A stretch of DNA of 64,000 bases from Cloeon dipterum. Its lineage: Eukaryota > Arthropoda > Insecta > Ephemeroptera > Baetidae. The notes below the pieces were generated by a model. It was not told where the DNA came from and made no database searches. It was given only the letters and a program-made list of their open reading frames with translations. Both the position numbers and the translations under genes were made by a program. The DNA is taken from contig NC_088790.1 in the NCBI RefSeq assembly GCF_949628265.1, positions 2,050,545-2,114,544 on the forward strand. The letters are read 5' to 3'. How positions within the stretch are numbered: the first letter of the stretch is position 1; each line of letters starts with the position of its first letter. Of this stretch, positions 44,586-56,597 are shown in pieces.

Positions 44586-45311
44586 AGTCACGAATGTCAC
44601 GATCTGCCCATAAAACTAATAAAGCATCTATACTATTATATCTACACTATATATATATATATATATATATATCTTCTAAAATAAATCAATTTATCAAACT
44701 CAAACTTTTAGAAAATTTTTGACAAAAAATTTGAAAGGATTAAAATGAATTGATTGCCTCTATTAAATGGCTGCTCTCAGGGACGAGCGCAGGACAGTTT
44801 TCGTCCTAATCATAAATTTTGAAACCATATAACGCAAACATTTTACTCAGGATTATTTAAGCCACCAAATAATTAATTAGGGAAGAGCTGTGAAAACATG
44901 TTATGAAAAATGTTTAAGAATCACTTAACTGTAATAATCAGAAAATAAACAATGTAGTATTATTTCCACTAATTAATTAAATTATCAATGTGAGCGTCTG
45001 AGCGATACAAAAAATAAATGCCAAAATAATACAGCACAAAAAGATCCAACTTTTTCTTTCAAGTTTTTGATTCATCCTATTCAATTTAAATCCATGTTAG
45101 AAGTAATTTTGTAATAATTGTTGGAGGGTTAATGGATTCTAAAGTAGACACTTTTCTCATGAAGTCATTTTCTCTGCTTATGAGATAGCCATCACGTGGA
45201 ATAAAAATATCGTAATAATCTGATACCAAGTTCATTCACTTACCAGAAGGACACCAGTAATAACATTAACACTTTCCACTCACATTACTGCAGCTCTCTT
45301 CAACTTCCAAG
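44586..45311. promoter_or_regulatory. G-D spacer with (AT)n run and conserved 5' flank of gene D
   Basis: AT dinucleotide run at 44649-44672. The block at 45150-45290 matches the flanks of A to C: TGCTTATGAGATAGCCATCA, then CATTACTGCAGCTCTCTTCAACTTCCAAG just before the ATG. Confidence 0.5.
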
Positions 45312-47064
45312 ATGCATCTTGCTGAATTAACCTACGGTGTAAATATATATTTTTAAGGTTTCCGCTGCGTGTTTTATCCAGCACCTATATAGAGAGGGGG
45401 CACCCCAAAGACGTGGTCTTCCTTAATCGATATATTGCAGGCTTTATTTTATATTTAGAGTTCATGATTCCAGTATTTAAATAATTATGATCGCTTTTCC
45501 AACAATTTTTTGAGTTTTTTAAATTTCCTTCATTTCTGTTAGACTGAAGAGGGAAGGAATAAACATCGAAAATCGAGGTCAACGTGCAGGTATATGTGAG
45601 AACATTTAATAACGCAAAATCCAATCAAATGAAAAATGTTTCAGCTTCTGCATCCGCTTCACACTTGTTGCCCTCCTCATAATTTTGCTAGCCGCTACAA
45701 CCACCGCGACCATTTTCATTTTGCTAGGCAGGGGTGGTAAGTTTATTGGATGGCATAACTATGCACAATAATATATCCTATATGAAATGTGCGTTTGACA
45801 GAGATTGATGACGATAAAGGCATCGATTTAGTTCCAACAACTAAGGGCCCAATATCAACACCACCAACAACAACAACCAAAACCACCACCAAACAACCAA
45901 CAACCACCACCACAGCACCACCACCAACAACCACAAAAATCAGCACCACGCCTCCAACAACCACAACTAAAACAACACCACCAACAACAACCACCTCCAC
46001 AGCACCACCACCAACAACCACAAAAATCAGCACCACGCCTCCAACAACCACAACTAAAACAACACCACCAACAACAACCACCACCACAGCACCACCACCA
46101 ACAACCACAAAAATCAGCACCACGCCTCCAACAACCACAACTAAAACAACACCACCAACAACAACCACCACCACAGCACCAACAACAACCACAGAAACCA
46201 CCACCACGCCACCAACAACCACACCACCATTTGCCGTCATGATTTCCATTAACAACGGCGAGAGGTTTTGTGGTGGATCGCTCATTAAGAGAGATGCAGT
46301 GCTGACTGCTGGTCCATGCTGTGACAAGTGAGTTGACCACAGCACAGTTAGGAATTGACAAACTTATCATAATTTCAGAGCAAAATCATTCACCATCTTC
46401 CTTAGCGGTATTGACAAACCCAGCCGGCAGATTGGCAAATCCTCTAAATACGTGAAGGACAGTAGAATCGACCTATCAAGTTTGGACTACGGTGTCTGCA
46501 TTATTCACCTTGACACTCCGATTCCCGGCATGGATATTGCCATCATCCGTCTGCCATCTCGCTCTCAGCGCTCAGAAACCTTTGAAGGATACAATGCTAC
46601 CGTCTCTGGCTGGGGACGCACATCAATTGGTACAAAAAATCTCTTTTATAAGTGTTTAGCAGAGGACAAAATTTTAATTCTCAACTTGCTTTTTAAGGTG
46701 ACAACTCTCTTACCTACACTGACGTCATCATCAAGGAAAAAACATTTTGTCAACAAGTCTACCCTGAAGTGGGCGCTGAAAGGGCAATTTGCACATATGA
46801 CACAAACGGATTAGGCATTTGCGATGTACACGATTTATTTTTTAACTCCTTAAAATTTATTTACAATTTTGCGAACAGGGACTCGTTGGTGACCCCCTCA
46901 CCATCACTGATTCTGACGGAGTGGAGACCCAAGTCGGATACGCCAGCTTTGGTCCTTCCCGAGAAGGAGGAGGCTGCGAAACGTATTATCCTAACGGCTA
47001 CGTCAGAGTAACAGCTTATCTTGACTTGATTGCATTTTTTGGTTTTATCTATATCCGCCCTTAA
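45312..47064 (+). CDS. gene D: membrane-anchored S1 pseudoprotease with repeated Thr stalk
   Basis: Exons 45312-45338, 45543-45589, 45645-45736, 45802-46327, 46379-46629, 46698-46825 and 46879-47064 all keep frame; 418 residues. MHLAELTYG tail, KHRKSRSTC basic stretch, membrane span (FTLVALLIILLAATTTATIFILL), EIDDDKGID linker, about 125-residue Thr/Pro/Lys stalk, S1 domain. Triad positions: TAGPCC (His57 to Pro), LDYGVCIIHL (Asp102 to Gly), GLVGDP (Ser195 to Val). No IVGG. The intact frame despite a dead active site argues that the protein is still used, as a surface receptor, decoy or matrix protein (inference). Confidence 0.82.
45906..46165 (+). repeat. 87-bp tandem repeat in the stalk of gene D
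   Basis: Three copies, the last shortened, of a 29-residue unit containing TTTAPPPTTTKISTTPP and TTTTKTTPPTT. Copies are almost identical, so the array probably varies in number between individuals. Confidence 0.85.
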
Positions 47065-47176
47065 TACTCTTGCGCCAACGAGGGCTGATCGATAATATGT
47101 TTAATTTATATGAATAAGATAAAATGCGTATTTCCCATATTATGAATTTCATTAATATTTATTTGGCGAAAATTTG

Positions 47177-48177
47177 GCGAACAGGCAGACGCTTGACATC
47201 ACCGTCACTGAAACTGACGGAGTGAAGACCCAAATTGGAATCGCCAGCTTTGGTACACCTGTTGCGCGAAAAGAGAGAAAAATCTGGAATTCTAAAGCTG
47301 ACACAAATCCCAATAATGCTCCAATAATTCCTGGCTGCTCAGCTTAACACCTCCTCGCGCTAGTGGGTTCTTTCCAAGCCTCGCAGGATATTCCTAAAAT
47401 TCCCCAAATTCCAAAAGATTGACAAGGACGATAATTCAGACCCACAGAGTTCAACAAAAATTAAGTTTATTCTAATGCTTATCTGCGCTTACAAGAATTC
47501 AAACAGTTCCCAAGAAACGCCCAAACAGCCCAAATCTCCTTATTCTGCCGACCAAATACCCCGCGCGTCCGCTCTGTCCACGCCGAAACTCTGCAGCAAC
47601 CAACAGCAGCCAGACCACGCACTCGTCGAAAACGTGGAAAGAAATTCTGAGTGCCGATCCTAAATCGCTGCTGAATTCCCTACCAAACGGTCCTTAGCGC
47701 GGCCCTTCGGCAAGCGTCTTAGGCTGGCCCAAGGTGCTCACTCCAAAAAACAGAGACTCCTACCTGCCAATGCTCAGATGATCCTGGCCTACCCTCGCAG
47801 AACACAAAATAAGTACTCGTTATGACTAGGTACATGCACTCTTACTTGGTATTCACGTGGGCCTCGATTCTCCTAGTTCCGTCCTAGTTCGGGTTTTTAT
47901 TATGGTCCTTTCTCCTCCTGCGTCTAGCTCCTCCTCGCTTTCCACATCAACCCCTTCCTATGCCTATCGTCTTTTAGAGGGTAGTTTTGTTTCCCCTAAT
48001 AAAGAAGGGCACCCTCATCCCCACTTCCTTAAAGCACCCCTGCCCTTGCATCACAGCACACCCCCAGATGATGTAGACGGGTGCGAAGCGTATTTATCAT
48101 AACGGCTATACGTCATAGTCGCAGCTTACCTTAACTGGATCTAAATTTTGTCTGGATTAGTCGATTTCCGCACTTAA
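47177..48177 (+). pseudogene. relic S1 last exon split by an insertion
   Basis: Left part 47177-47267: acceptor GCGAACAG, damaged GDSGG region, then ITVTETDGVKTQIGIASFG. Right part about 48064-48177: GDGCEAYLS..NGYTS-like sequence and a CGCACTTAA stop. Together they equal one last exon, cut after AGCTTTGG by about 790 bases. No other exons of this copy remain. Confidence 0.75.
47268..48063. mobile_element. about 790-bp insertion, possible solo LTR
   Basis: Flanked by ACACC on both sides (GGTACACC|TGTTGCGCG ... CACAGC|ACACCCCC), consistent with a 5-base target duplication, and starting with TG. No long ORF; AATAAAG near 47999. The class is uncertain: the expected CA end is not clean. Confidence 0.5.
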
Positions 48178-49830
48178 AACTCTTGCTCTATCGAGGACCG
48201 TTATATGTAATAAATCAAGCAAATTATCCGCATTTCAAACTCTTGAAATTTATTTTGACCAATCCTTACAACCGCTTTTTAACGTATAAAGTAAAAAGCA
48301 TTCTTCTATACAGAACGAGTAGAAATAGAGGAGCTTCTTTTTCTCTACCGCCGTGTAATGCAAATAAAAAAATTACTGTTGATTTGCTAACAGTCAACAG
48401 TCATTTTTTTGAAATAATATACAAACACATTAGGTATGTAATTAGGAAAATTTGATATTTTTCCGACCAAAAAGTACTGCTTTTCTAATTCATGGCACAA
48501 TGCGATAAAATTAATAATTTTTCAACAGACGTCATGTTATAATGTAGTAATTTTTAACTATTTAAGCTCTATTGTATGTATTTTAGAGACTTTCCAAAAT
48601 TAAAAAGCTCTGGATTCCCATTGGAGAGGCGAAAAAACTTTGAACCGGCCCATAAATAAGAAAAACAAAACAAAAAACGGCATTTCAGCGTTAATTTTCG
48701 GAGGGTTGGAGGTTGCGGGCGGGGGTGCCCAACATACGCAGAATCTTATGGCGAGTTTAACCAACATTGATTTTTCCCTGTACAACCCATAGGAGCCGAG
48801 CCATTAATTTTTAAAGGTCGAATATCGCGGTTTGAACATTAATTGTTTTTTTCCCGCGGCCACTATAGGTCTGCCGGGCCGCTGCTTACTCTCGAATGAA
48901 ATAGCATTCAATATCCTACAACTTTATTGTTAGTTGGAATTTTTTACGATATTAGCGCCGGATATAATCAGGGCACAAAGGGTAAGAAACTGAAAAAAGC
49001 TTAACTACCATGAGGATTACACGGGAGCTAATAATTTTTCATTTAATTAGTTGTTAAATTAATACGGCCACGATAACTACACCCTATCTTCTTTTAATTG
49101 ACAAACAATGATGGGAATCCTAGTTTGAGATTTTTCCGGCCCTTAGGCGAATTAAATCGGATTTTTCAAAAGTTTGCTTTTGCACCTTCACTATATAGCA
49201 CGCATGCACAAAGCTGCGTAAATGGGCACATGCAAGACGCTGACCCCTGGGCTATTTCTTCCCGTTTGACGTCTGATTTAGAGCGGGATAGTTTGAACAA
49301 ACTCAAATATCAAAGTTTCATAAAGTACACATTGCTAAAATTAATTTTATGCGGTTTTTTCGGTTTTGCGCACAGACGGAAGAGTGCAATAAAACAGACG
49401 AACGGCCGTTTGCTTAATTTTTTTTATTAAATTCGGCCATTAGTTGGACAGTCGACCACGACCCCTAATTAGATAGGTCTATTTTTCGACTTTTACCTGG
49501 CGTACCAAAACAACCTTTTTCTGAGGGTACCCTGACCTGAGATCCGCTCCCAGGCTGGTTTTTAATGCTTTTGAACACATTTTGGAGACGATTTTTCACC
49601 CTCGTCTGCCACTGGCATTTCAAAGGACTGCTTTTGCGTGGTTTTAAAAGCGTATTGTCGATTAATTTTTGCTCTTTCAAGTTTTCTTTTTTTAGGATTT
49701 TGCCCTCTCGGGAAGCTGCATAACGGGCACAAGGGTGCGACGGAAAGCACCCGAAGGTCCAAGGCCGCGGAGGTCAAAGTGCCATCCAGCGGGCTGACGG
49801 AATCGCTGGTCGTATTACAGAATTAATGCT
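48178..49830. other. intergenic region with dispersed repeat R1
   Basis: 48690-49610 is a diverged copy of repeat family R1 known from 5880-6620 (GTCGACCACGACCCCT, GACCTGAGATCCGCTCxxAGxCxGGTTTTTAATGC, ACGATTTTTCACCCT). No gene recognised. Confidence 0.5.
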
Positions 49831-51063
49831 GACAACATTTATCAGAAAGATAAACAAAAATTGCTCATCAGCAAGAAAAAGATAATTATTTTGCTTTGAG
49901 GACATGACCGGAATTCCATATTTGTTTACGTAACACTTCATCGGTTCTACACCATTCGTGTGCAAGGAAAAATACGCGTTGATGCTGGTAAATAGTACGA
50001 TAAAAAGGGTTGCATCATTATGTTAGGGTGTGGAATGTGCGTTCATTGGGCCCAATTTTTGCTGCCCGGGTGGACCATACCCTATAGTGACGCTACTCGG
50101 ACCCGCGCGTACCCAATTTTTTAACTCATCTCATTGCTTGAGCGCGCCTGGACCCGATATTCAGGGCCTGAGTGCGCCTGCCCTTTTAATTTAATTTTGC
50201 GGCTCACTCTTAATAAGTGCGGCGTGATATTAACTTTTTGTAATGGATCATCGATTGAAAAATGAAACACGCCCACCCCAAGAGACAGCAGCTTATTTAG
50301 ACGGCCAGCGACTTTGGAATTTGAAAAAAATGGAAATTAATTTTTACTCTATTAAGTTTTGAATTGATATACATGGCTGATTTAATTTTTTTACAATATT
50401 AGCCGCAAAAAACCGGCTGGAAAAACCCACCAGTTTTAAGTTTCCAAATTTAACCCGAAAAAAAGTCAATTTTCGCTCCAACAGAGTCTGAAAACTCGGA
50501 AAATTACGTTGAGAGGTAAAAATTTCAGTCTCTTGGTGGAACCAGTGGCTCTAATACTGATTTTGGGGATTTTGAAAAATCCCTATTTTTGGTCATCCAT
50601 AATGAGAATATTTTTATTTTCCATAAGAACGCATGTGTTTCGGAAACATGCGCAAAATTGCAGAAAAACCCGCAAAAAAAGTTTTTGGCAATGCAGTGGG
50701 TTTTTCCGGAAAAATTCGGGTTTTTGCGGACCCTGAGTGACCTGAATGCATTTTTTACTATAGAAAAACCTTCCTAGAGTGGCATTCAATTAATTAAAAT
50801 CCACCCAATGAGAATTAATTTATTTTACAATTAGCAAAGTACTAAATTATGAAGTCCGTTGATAAATTTTGTATTATTTCGCTATTTAAATGAATCCTTG
50901 CGGTGTTAAAAGACAAATTAAAGAAATGTTGAATTTTGAGGTATCCTAATGTTTTTTATAAACTAAAAAGGAGCTGCAAAGTTGTTAAAAAGAAATTTCA
51001 AATATTTGCAAGAACATAAAATTGTGTGTTTATTATTGAAAGGTCCTCGACACACCTACAGTT
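49831..51063. repeat. segmental duplication block upstream of the H 3' end
   Basis: 49831-50185 is repeated at 60870-61210; 50186-51063 is repeated at about 62565-63435, and its later part (from about 50650) also at 54745-55164. Shared landmarks: TTGCTTTGAGGACATG, GAGCGCGCCTGGACCCGATA, GGCTCACTCTTAATAAGTGC, GTTTTTCCGG. Contains the 3' flank of gene H; no gene. Confidence 0.75.
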
Positions 51064-52246
51064 TTAAGGACGGATCTCGACTCCAGCCCACTTTTCGATC
51101 CAGTCGAGGTATTCGGTGAGTCTGACGTAGACAGCAGGAAGACTCCTCTCCTCTGGTCTAGGCCCGTAGCTTGCGAGTCCAATTTGGGTCTCCTTTCCGT
51201 CAGATTCAAAGATGGTAAGCGGACCGGCGAAGTCTCCCTGTTGGCAAAAAAATGTTTGATTAAATTTTAATAAGCATAAAAAAGGAATAACGCTTACATA
51301 GCTTTCATTTCTGCCGCTGACGGAGGCGCAAAGCGTCTCGGTGGTAAATTGTGGAAAAATCTTCTTGCATACGTCATTTTGGACGATGGTGACTTCCGCT
51401 TGCATCATCTTAGCTTTCATCGTGGTTTCTTTTAGGCAATCAAGTGGCAATTAAAATTTCGTCTTACTCTGAAGGTTTTTTTGGTACCTTTCAAGGTTAA
51501 TTCCCAGCCGGAAACGAGAGCTTTCTGTCTTTCGAAGGTCACTGCGACCTGAGAACGAGACGGCAGCCGGATGGTGGTGATGTCCTGGCCGCGAGCCTCT
51601 TCGTCCAGGTGAATGATGCATAAGTCGTTCACTTTACTTGATTCGTTGTAACGTTCGTGGATTGTAGATCTTTTCGACCTGAAGACCTTCTGGGTGAGCT
51701 CGGAATCGTCACGGTTGTTAGTGCCAAGGTAGACCACGAAAGATTTCCCTCTGAAATTATTAAAAGTTTGTCAGATAAAGTTATATTTTCTGCGGCCGTA
51801 TCACCCACCCGAGGCAACAATGAGCAGCAGTCAGCACTTTGTCCTGTTTAATGAGGGATCCACCGCAGACAGCATTCTGGATGCCGGGGTCAATCGCGAT
51901 CACTGCCTGGAATAGTGGACGGCTGTTGTCGTTTCTGTAGGCCTGGAAAGAAAATTGTTAGTTTTGTGAAAATATAATTTATAGGTTATATTTTTTTAGT
52001 TATGAATTTATTAAATACAAAAATGTAATTCGCCTCATTTATTTCCAAAAATTTGTTTTAAATAAAATTTTTATTACATTTTAAAAATACTCAAAAATGC
52101 AAATTCTAAACTATTATAGTAGTAAAATATTAGAAATAGATATTATGTTCAGGAGGCTCAATGATTTTGTCAAAAGCCTGAGATTAATTAACATATACCT
52201 GAGCCGCGACGGCAAGGACGAGAGACAAGGCGATGACCGTCTTCAT
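51064..52246 (-). CDS. gene H: secreted S1 protease homolog (Ser195 to Phe)
   Basis: Exons 52246-52199, 51942-51809, 51750-51488, 51428-51298 and 51237-51064 keep frame; 249 residues. After signal peptide MKTVIALSLVLAVAAQ the protein goes straight to AYRNDNSRPLFQAVIAI and CGGSLIKQD: the pro-region/IVGG exon found in E, F and G is absent. His57 (TAAHCC) and Asp102 (VNDLCIIHLD) are present, but GDSGGP reads GDFAGP. Without Ser195 and without a free Ile16-type N-terminus it cannot work as a normal serine protease. It is closely related to I and J. Expected to be secreted; the role is unknown. Confidence 0.8.
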
Positions 52247-52372
52247 TCCGGCGTTCGAAGGATTTGATTTACCGGAGCCTTCCACGCCCTAAAATAATGG
52301 TTCATTTCGTGTTATCGGAATTTTACCGGCCAATCCAAACGTATTTTAGTCTCGCGCACGAACGGTGTAGAA

Positions 52373-53390
52373 GTGTGAATCCCTTATGGTACTTTTAATA
52401 GTAGATATTTAAAAACCACTTAAATTTAAATTATATTGTTCGCTTAACAATAACTGACTCCTAATTGCACCACAAGTGATTACAATTAAATTGCCAAACA
52501 CTCTAATTATATTGTTTTAAATACAAAGTAAACTCATTGAGGACCAAAACATATTTATTCCATTAAATCCTCAATGTCCTTGATTCAATAATATTTTCAA
52601 TAGAGGATATTTATGTCCATTTGTAAGAGTGAAGTTAATCTATTTTTTACTCGATTACCCTTAGCCATGTTTTCCATTGGGCAAACCCCTCACTTGCCAC
52701 TATATAACCGCGGACCAAATGACACTCGAGTTACTTGAGAGTTCATTTTCCACGCGTTACAACGGGTTAGTGTGGGAGACGTCCGCAGCTATTCTTCTTT
52801 AATTGGCAGAGTGAGTGTTGAGAAACTTATAGTTAACTGAGCTTATTAATTCCTCTTTTCGAATTCAATTTTGTAAAGTTTAATTCCTTTAATATTCAGT
52901 TCCTGATTGTATTTCGGGTATTTCAATAACGTTCATAACTGAGTCAATATCAAGGTGAAATATATTCAATTAAACCAAATATAAATTTTGCTGTATTGTT
53001 TAAAGTACCAGCTTAAATAATAATGTTACTTGTATATTTAACCTAAACCGGTCTCTTTCATTATTTTACCCTAGTAATTAAAGAAACTACGCGATCTTGA
53101 ACCGCTCGTCTAAAACTTATATTTATCAATTAAATTCCATTTTCTAAAGTTATTCTTTTAACGTAAATTCAAAATCTTCCATTTCCAACTTTGGGAACTA
53201 ATTAAAGTTGGTGGTGTCAGAAAAATCCTGAAAGGGCACGGATTCACCGGGAGGGTAACTACTGGGGAGTTCTGTCCTGCGGCCCGATTTAATGCCTGGG
53301 TACGCGAAGGTTGCAACATAATTCTAGATAAAGGCAAATTTTTGAATAATTAATCAGCTAGATTACTCCTGACTAAGTTTCAATTCAAAG
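52373..53390. mobile_element. about 1-kb insertion in the H upstream region, LTR-like
   Basis: In gene I the sequence GTGTAGAAGCGATGAGG is continuous; in H it is split after GTGTAGAAG and resumes at AGAAGCGATAAGG (about 53390), giving AGAAG on both sides. Inside are a TATA-like box (CCACTATATAACC, about 52700) and TGGTGTCAGAA (about 53211), which resembles a primer-binding site of LTR retrotransposons. No protease, RT or integrase is present. The element moved the GATA block (53440-53500) about 1 kb away from H. Confidence 0.55.
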
Positions 53391-53394
53391 AAGC

Positions 53395-53520
53395 GATAAG
53401 GTAATACAAAAACAATTTTGGAATTCCAGACATCTCAAAGCAAAAATTATCTTTATCTCGCTCACGAGGAATATTTGTTTATCTTTCTGATAGTTGTGCA
53501 TAAACTGTATTTTTTAGCAT
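53395..53520 (-). promoter_or_regulatory. displaced GATA-motif block of gene H
   Basis: AAAATTATCTTTATCTCGCTCACGAGGAATATTTGTTTATCTTTCTGATAG matches the blocks upstream of E and I, with three TATC/GATA cores. Separated from H by the 1-kb insertion. Confidence 0.45.
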
Positions 53521-53689
53521 TTAATATTTAATTTTGTATATCTAGAAATTTATGTCCTAGGTATTGCACGTGCCTATAAAATTTCAGGATTTTTAATTTT
53601 TCCAATTTTTCAAAAAATAAAAGGCTGTTTTTAGTTTTGGTAAAATTTAACCCTCAGAACATGCTGGGAGCACCTTCTGAGATTAGATA

Positions 53690-53845
53690 TGACCATCAGA
53701 GTAGGTGAAAATTATAACCCTGGCGTCAGAGTAGCCCTCAAACCACTTTAACGACGCCTGACGAGCTCTGTAATGTTTCAATTTGCAAGATTTGCACACC
53801 GTTAGAACGATCAAATCGAGAGTACGTGAATATTGAAAAAAGAAG
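53690..53845 (-). pseudogene. degenerate copy of the unknown ORF at 56598-56912
   Basis: The reverse strand encodes, with a broken start, LTVCKSCKLKHYRARQ and LKWFEGYSDARV, matching the C-terminal half of the 56598-56912 ORF. It abuts the LINE fragment. Confidence 0.6.
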
Positions 53846-54680
53846 TCGGCTTAAAACAGCTCCCTGAGGAACGCCAGCCTCAATACTGACCCACTGAGAC
53901 ATTTTACCATCTGAACCGCGAATTGCATGCAGTCGGCCGGACAAGTAACTCTTAAAAAACTTTATCACTTATTCAGAGAAATTGAGCTGGCGCATTTTGC
54001 CGAGGAGTAAGGCATGATCAACAATGTCAAATGCCTTTGAATAATCTAGGAAAGCCATCAGAGAGATTTCGTTGCGGAAAATGGCGAGGCGTAAATCCTC
54101 GGTTATTTTGAGGAGTGCCGTACGTGGTCGTGCTATGCAGCCTACGGAATTGGAATCCTGATTGAATATAGTGTCTATAACCTCGTGCGCCTGTAGGTAC
54201 TGAATAATTTGATCGTAAGCAACTTTTTCTAGTATTTTCGAGATGGTACACAAAATACTAATTGGCCTGTAGTCAGAGCTACATTTCAGGCGTCGCACTT
54301 TTGGCAGCGGCTTTAAAATGGCTTTTTTCCATTCGCTGGGGAATATTGCTGATTGAAGTGACGAATTTATCAGGAAAACCATTGTGGGTAAAGTTACATC
54401 AATCGACATCGTTAGCATTTTATTGGAAATTGCGTCAACCCATTCTGCTGAGGAAGTTATCCCCTTGAGAGCGTATTTAACCTCTGTAGGTGTGACGTAC
54501 TGAAAGTAAAATTTCTGCTCTCCGACAACAGTGCGAGGTAGCCGAAAGTCAGCTTTGATTTTTAATAACACTTCCGCAGCTCGTCTGATTGTGAGCTCTT
54601 CAACTATAATTTATCTGTTGGAAGGTGACTGTCAGCAATTTGAGTTTTATCTTTAATCAAGCCTAGATATCGCAGCTTTT
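53845..54680 (-). mobile_element. non-LTR retrotransposon (LINE) reverse transcriptase fragment
   Basis: The reading frame 54571-53969, continued in another frame to about 53850, shows RT landmarks in order: LPTDKL-like leader, PSEWKKAILKPLPK, SSDYRPISILCTISKILEKV, AFLDYSKAFDIVDH and GVPQGAVLSRLLF. The YxDD motif and everything after it are missing, and frameshifts or stops separate the parts. Jockey/RTE-like RT; a dead 5'- and 3'-truncated copy. Confidence 0.88.
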
Positions 54681-54744
54681 GCCCCAAACGTGATTGGATG
54701 TGGCCAGCTCATTCAGGGTGTTAAATACTATTGATTTGTGAAAG

Positions 54745-55164
54745 CCAAAATTGCAGAAAAACCCGCAAAAAAGGTTTTTGGCAATGCAGTGGGTTTTTCC
54801 GGTAAAATGCGGGTTTTTGCGAACCCTGAGTGACCTGCTGAACACATTTTTTGACTATAGAAAAACCTTCCTAGAGTTGGCATTCAATTATAATTAAAAT
54901 CCACCCAATGAGAATTAATTTATTTTACAATTAGCAAAGTACTAAATTATGAAGTCCGTTGATAAATTTTGTATTATTTCGCCATTTAAATGAATCCTTG
55001 CGGTGTTAAAAGACAATGTAAAGAAATGTTGAATTTTGAGGAATCCTAATGTTTTGTTATAAACTAAAAAGGAGCTGCAAAGTTGTTAAAAAGAAATTTC
55101 AAATATTTGCAAGAACATAAAATTGTGTGTTTATTATTGAACGGTCCTCGACACACCTACAGTT
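54745..55164. repeat. segmental duplication block, middle copy
   Basis: Near-identical to 50650-51063 and 63025-63435 (GCAGAAAAACCCGC, GAAAAACCTTCCTAGAG, GATAAATTTTGTATTATTTCG). 3' flank of gene I. Confidence 0.8.
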
Positions 55165-56337
55165 TTAAGGACGGATCTCGACTCCAGTCCACTTTTCGAT
55201 CCAGTCGAGGTATTCGGTGAGTCTGACGTAGACATCAGGAAGACACAATCCTTGCTCAGGTATAGGCCCGTAGCTTGCGAGTCCAATTTGGGTCTCCTTT
55301 CCGTCAGATTCAAAGATGGTAAGCGGACCGGCGAAGTCTCCCTGTTGGCAAAAAATGTGTCATTCAATTTTAATAAGCATAAAAAAGCTAATAACGCTTA
55401 CATAGCTTTCATTTCTGCTGCTGGCGGAGGCGCAAAGCATCTCGGCGGTAAATTGTGGAAAAATCTTCTTGCATACGTCATTTTGGACGATGGTGACTTC
55501 CGCTTGCATCATCTTAGCTTTCTTAGTATTTTCATCTAGGCAATCAAGTGGGCAATTAAAATTTCGTCTTACTCTGAAGGTTTTTTTTGGTACCTTTCAA
55601 GGTTAATTCCCAGCCGGAAACGAGAGCTTTCTGTCTTTCGAAGGTCACTGCGACCTGAGAACGAGACGGCAGCCGGATGGTGGTGATGTCCTGGCCGCGA
55701 GCCTCTTCGTCCAGGTGAATGATGCATAAGTCGTTCACTTTACTTGATTCGTTGTAACGTTCGTGGATTGTAGATCTTTTCGACCTGAAGACCTTCTGGG
55801 TGAGCTCGGAATCGTCACGGTTGTTAGTGCCAAGGTAGACCACGAAAGATTTCCCTCTGAAATTATTAAAAGTTTGTCAGATAAAGTTATATTTTCTGCG
55901 GCCGTATCACCCACCCGAGGCAACAATGAGCAGCAGTCAGCACTTTGTCCTGTTTAATGAGGGATCCACCACAGACAGCATACTGGAGGTTGGGGTTAAT
56001 CACGATCACGACCTGGAATAGTGGACGGCTGTTGTCGTTTCTGTAGGCCTGGAAAGAAAATTGTTAGTTTTGTGCAAATTGAATTAATAGGTTATTTAAT
56101 AAATCCGAAAATGTAATTCGCCTCTTTTATTTCTAACAATTTGGTTTAAATATAAATTGTATTACTTTTTAAAAATACTCTACAAATGCAAATGATTCTA
56201 AACTATAGTAGTAAAAATATTAGAAATAGATAATATATATGTTCAGGAGGCTCAATGATTTTGTCAAAATCTGAGATTAATTAACATACCTGAGCCGCGA
56301 TGGCAAGGACGAGAGACAAGGCGATGACCGTCTTCAT
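55165..56337 (-). CDS. gene I: secreted S1 protease homolog (Ser195 to Phe)
   Basis: Exons 56337-56290, 56048-55915, 55856-55594, 55535-55402 and 55341-55165 keep frame; 251 residues. Near-identical twin of H: signal peptide MKTVIALSLVLAIAAQ, AYRNDNSRPLFQVVIVI, no IVGG exon, TAAHCC and VNDLCIIHLD kept, GDFAGP in place of GDSGGP. Exon 3 is almost base-for-base the same as in H, while exons 2 and 4 and the loop PIPEQGLCLPD in exon 5 differ, which suggests gene conversion of the middle exon. Both copies keep open frames although they lack the catalytic Ser. Confidence 0.8.
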
Positions 56338-56597
56338 TCCGGCGTTCGAGGGATTTGATTTACCGGAGCCTTCCACGCCCTAGAATAATGATGCATTTCG
56401 TGTTATCGCAATTTTACCGGCCAATCCAAACGTATTTTAGTCTCGCGCACGAACGGTGTAGAAGCGATGAGGTAATATAAAAACAATTATGGAAATCAGA
56501 GGTCATCTCCTCAAAGCAAAAATTATCTTTATCTCGCTCAATGAAGAATATTTGTTTATCTTTCTGATAGTTGATACTAGAACGTCAGTATTTTTTC
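56338..56597 (-). promoter_or_regulatory. upstream region of gene I
   Basis: Contains AAATCAAATCCCTCGAACGCCGG before the ATG, GGGCGTGGAAGGCTCC, and at about 56515-56575 the GATA block (AAATTATCTTTATCTCGCTC...TTTATCTTTCTGATAG). No strict TATA box. Confidence 0.45.
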
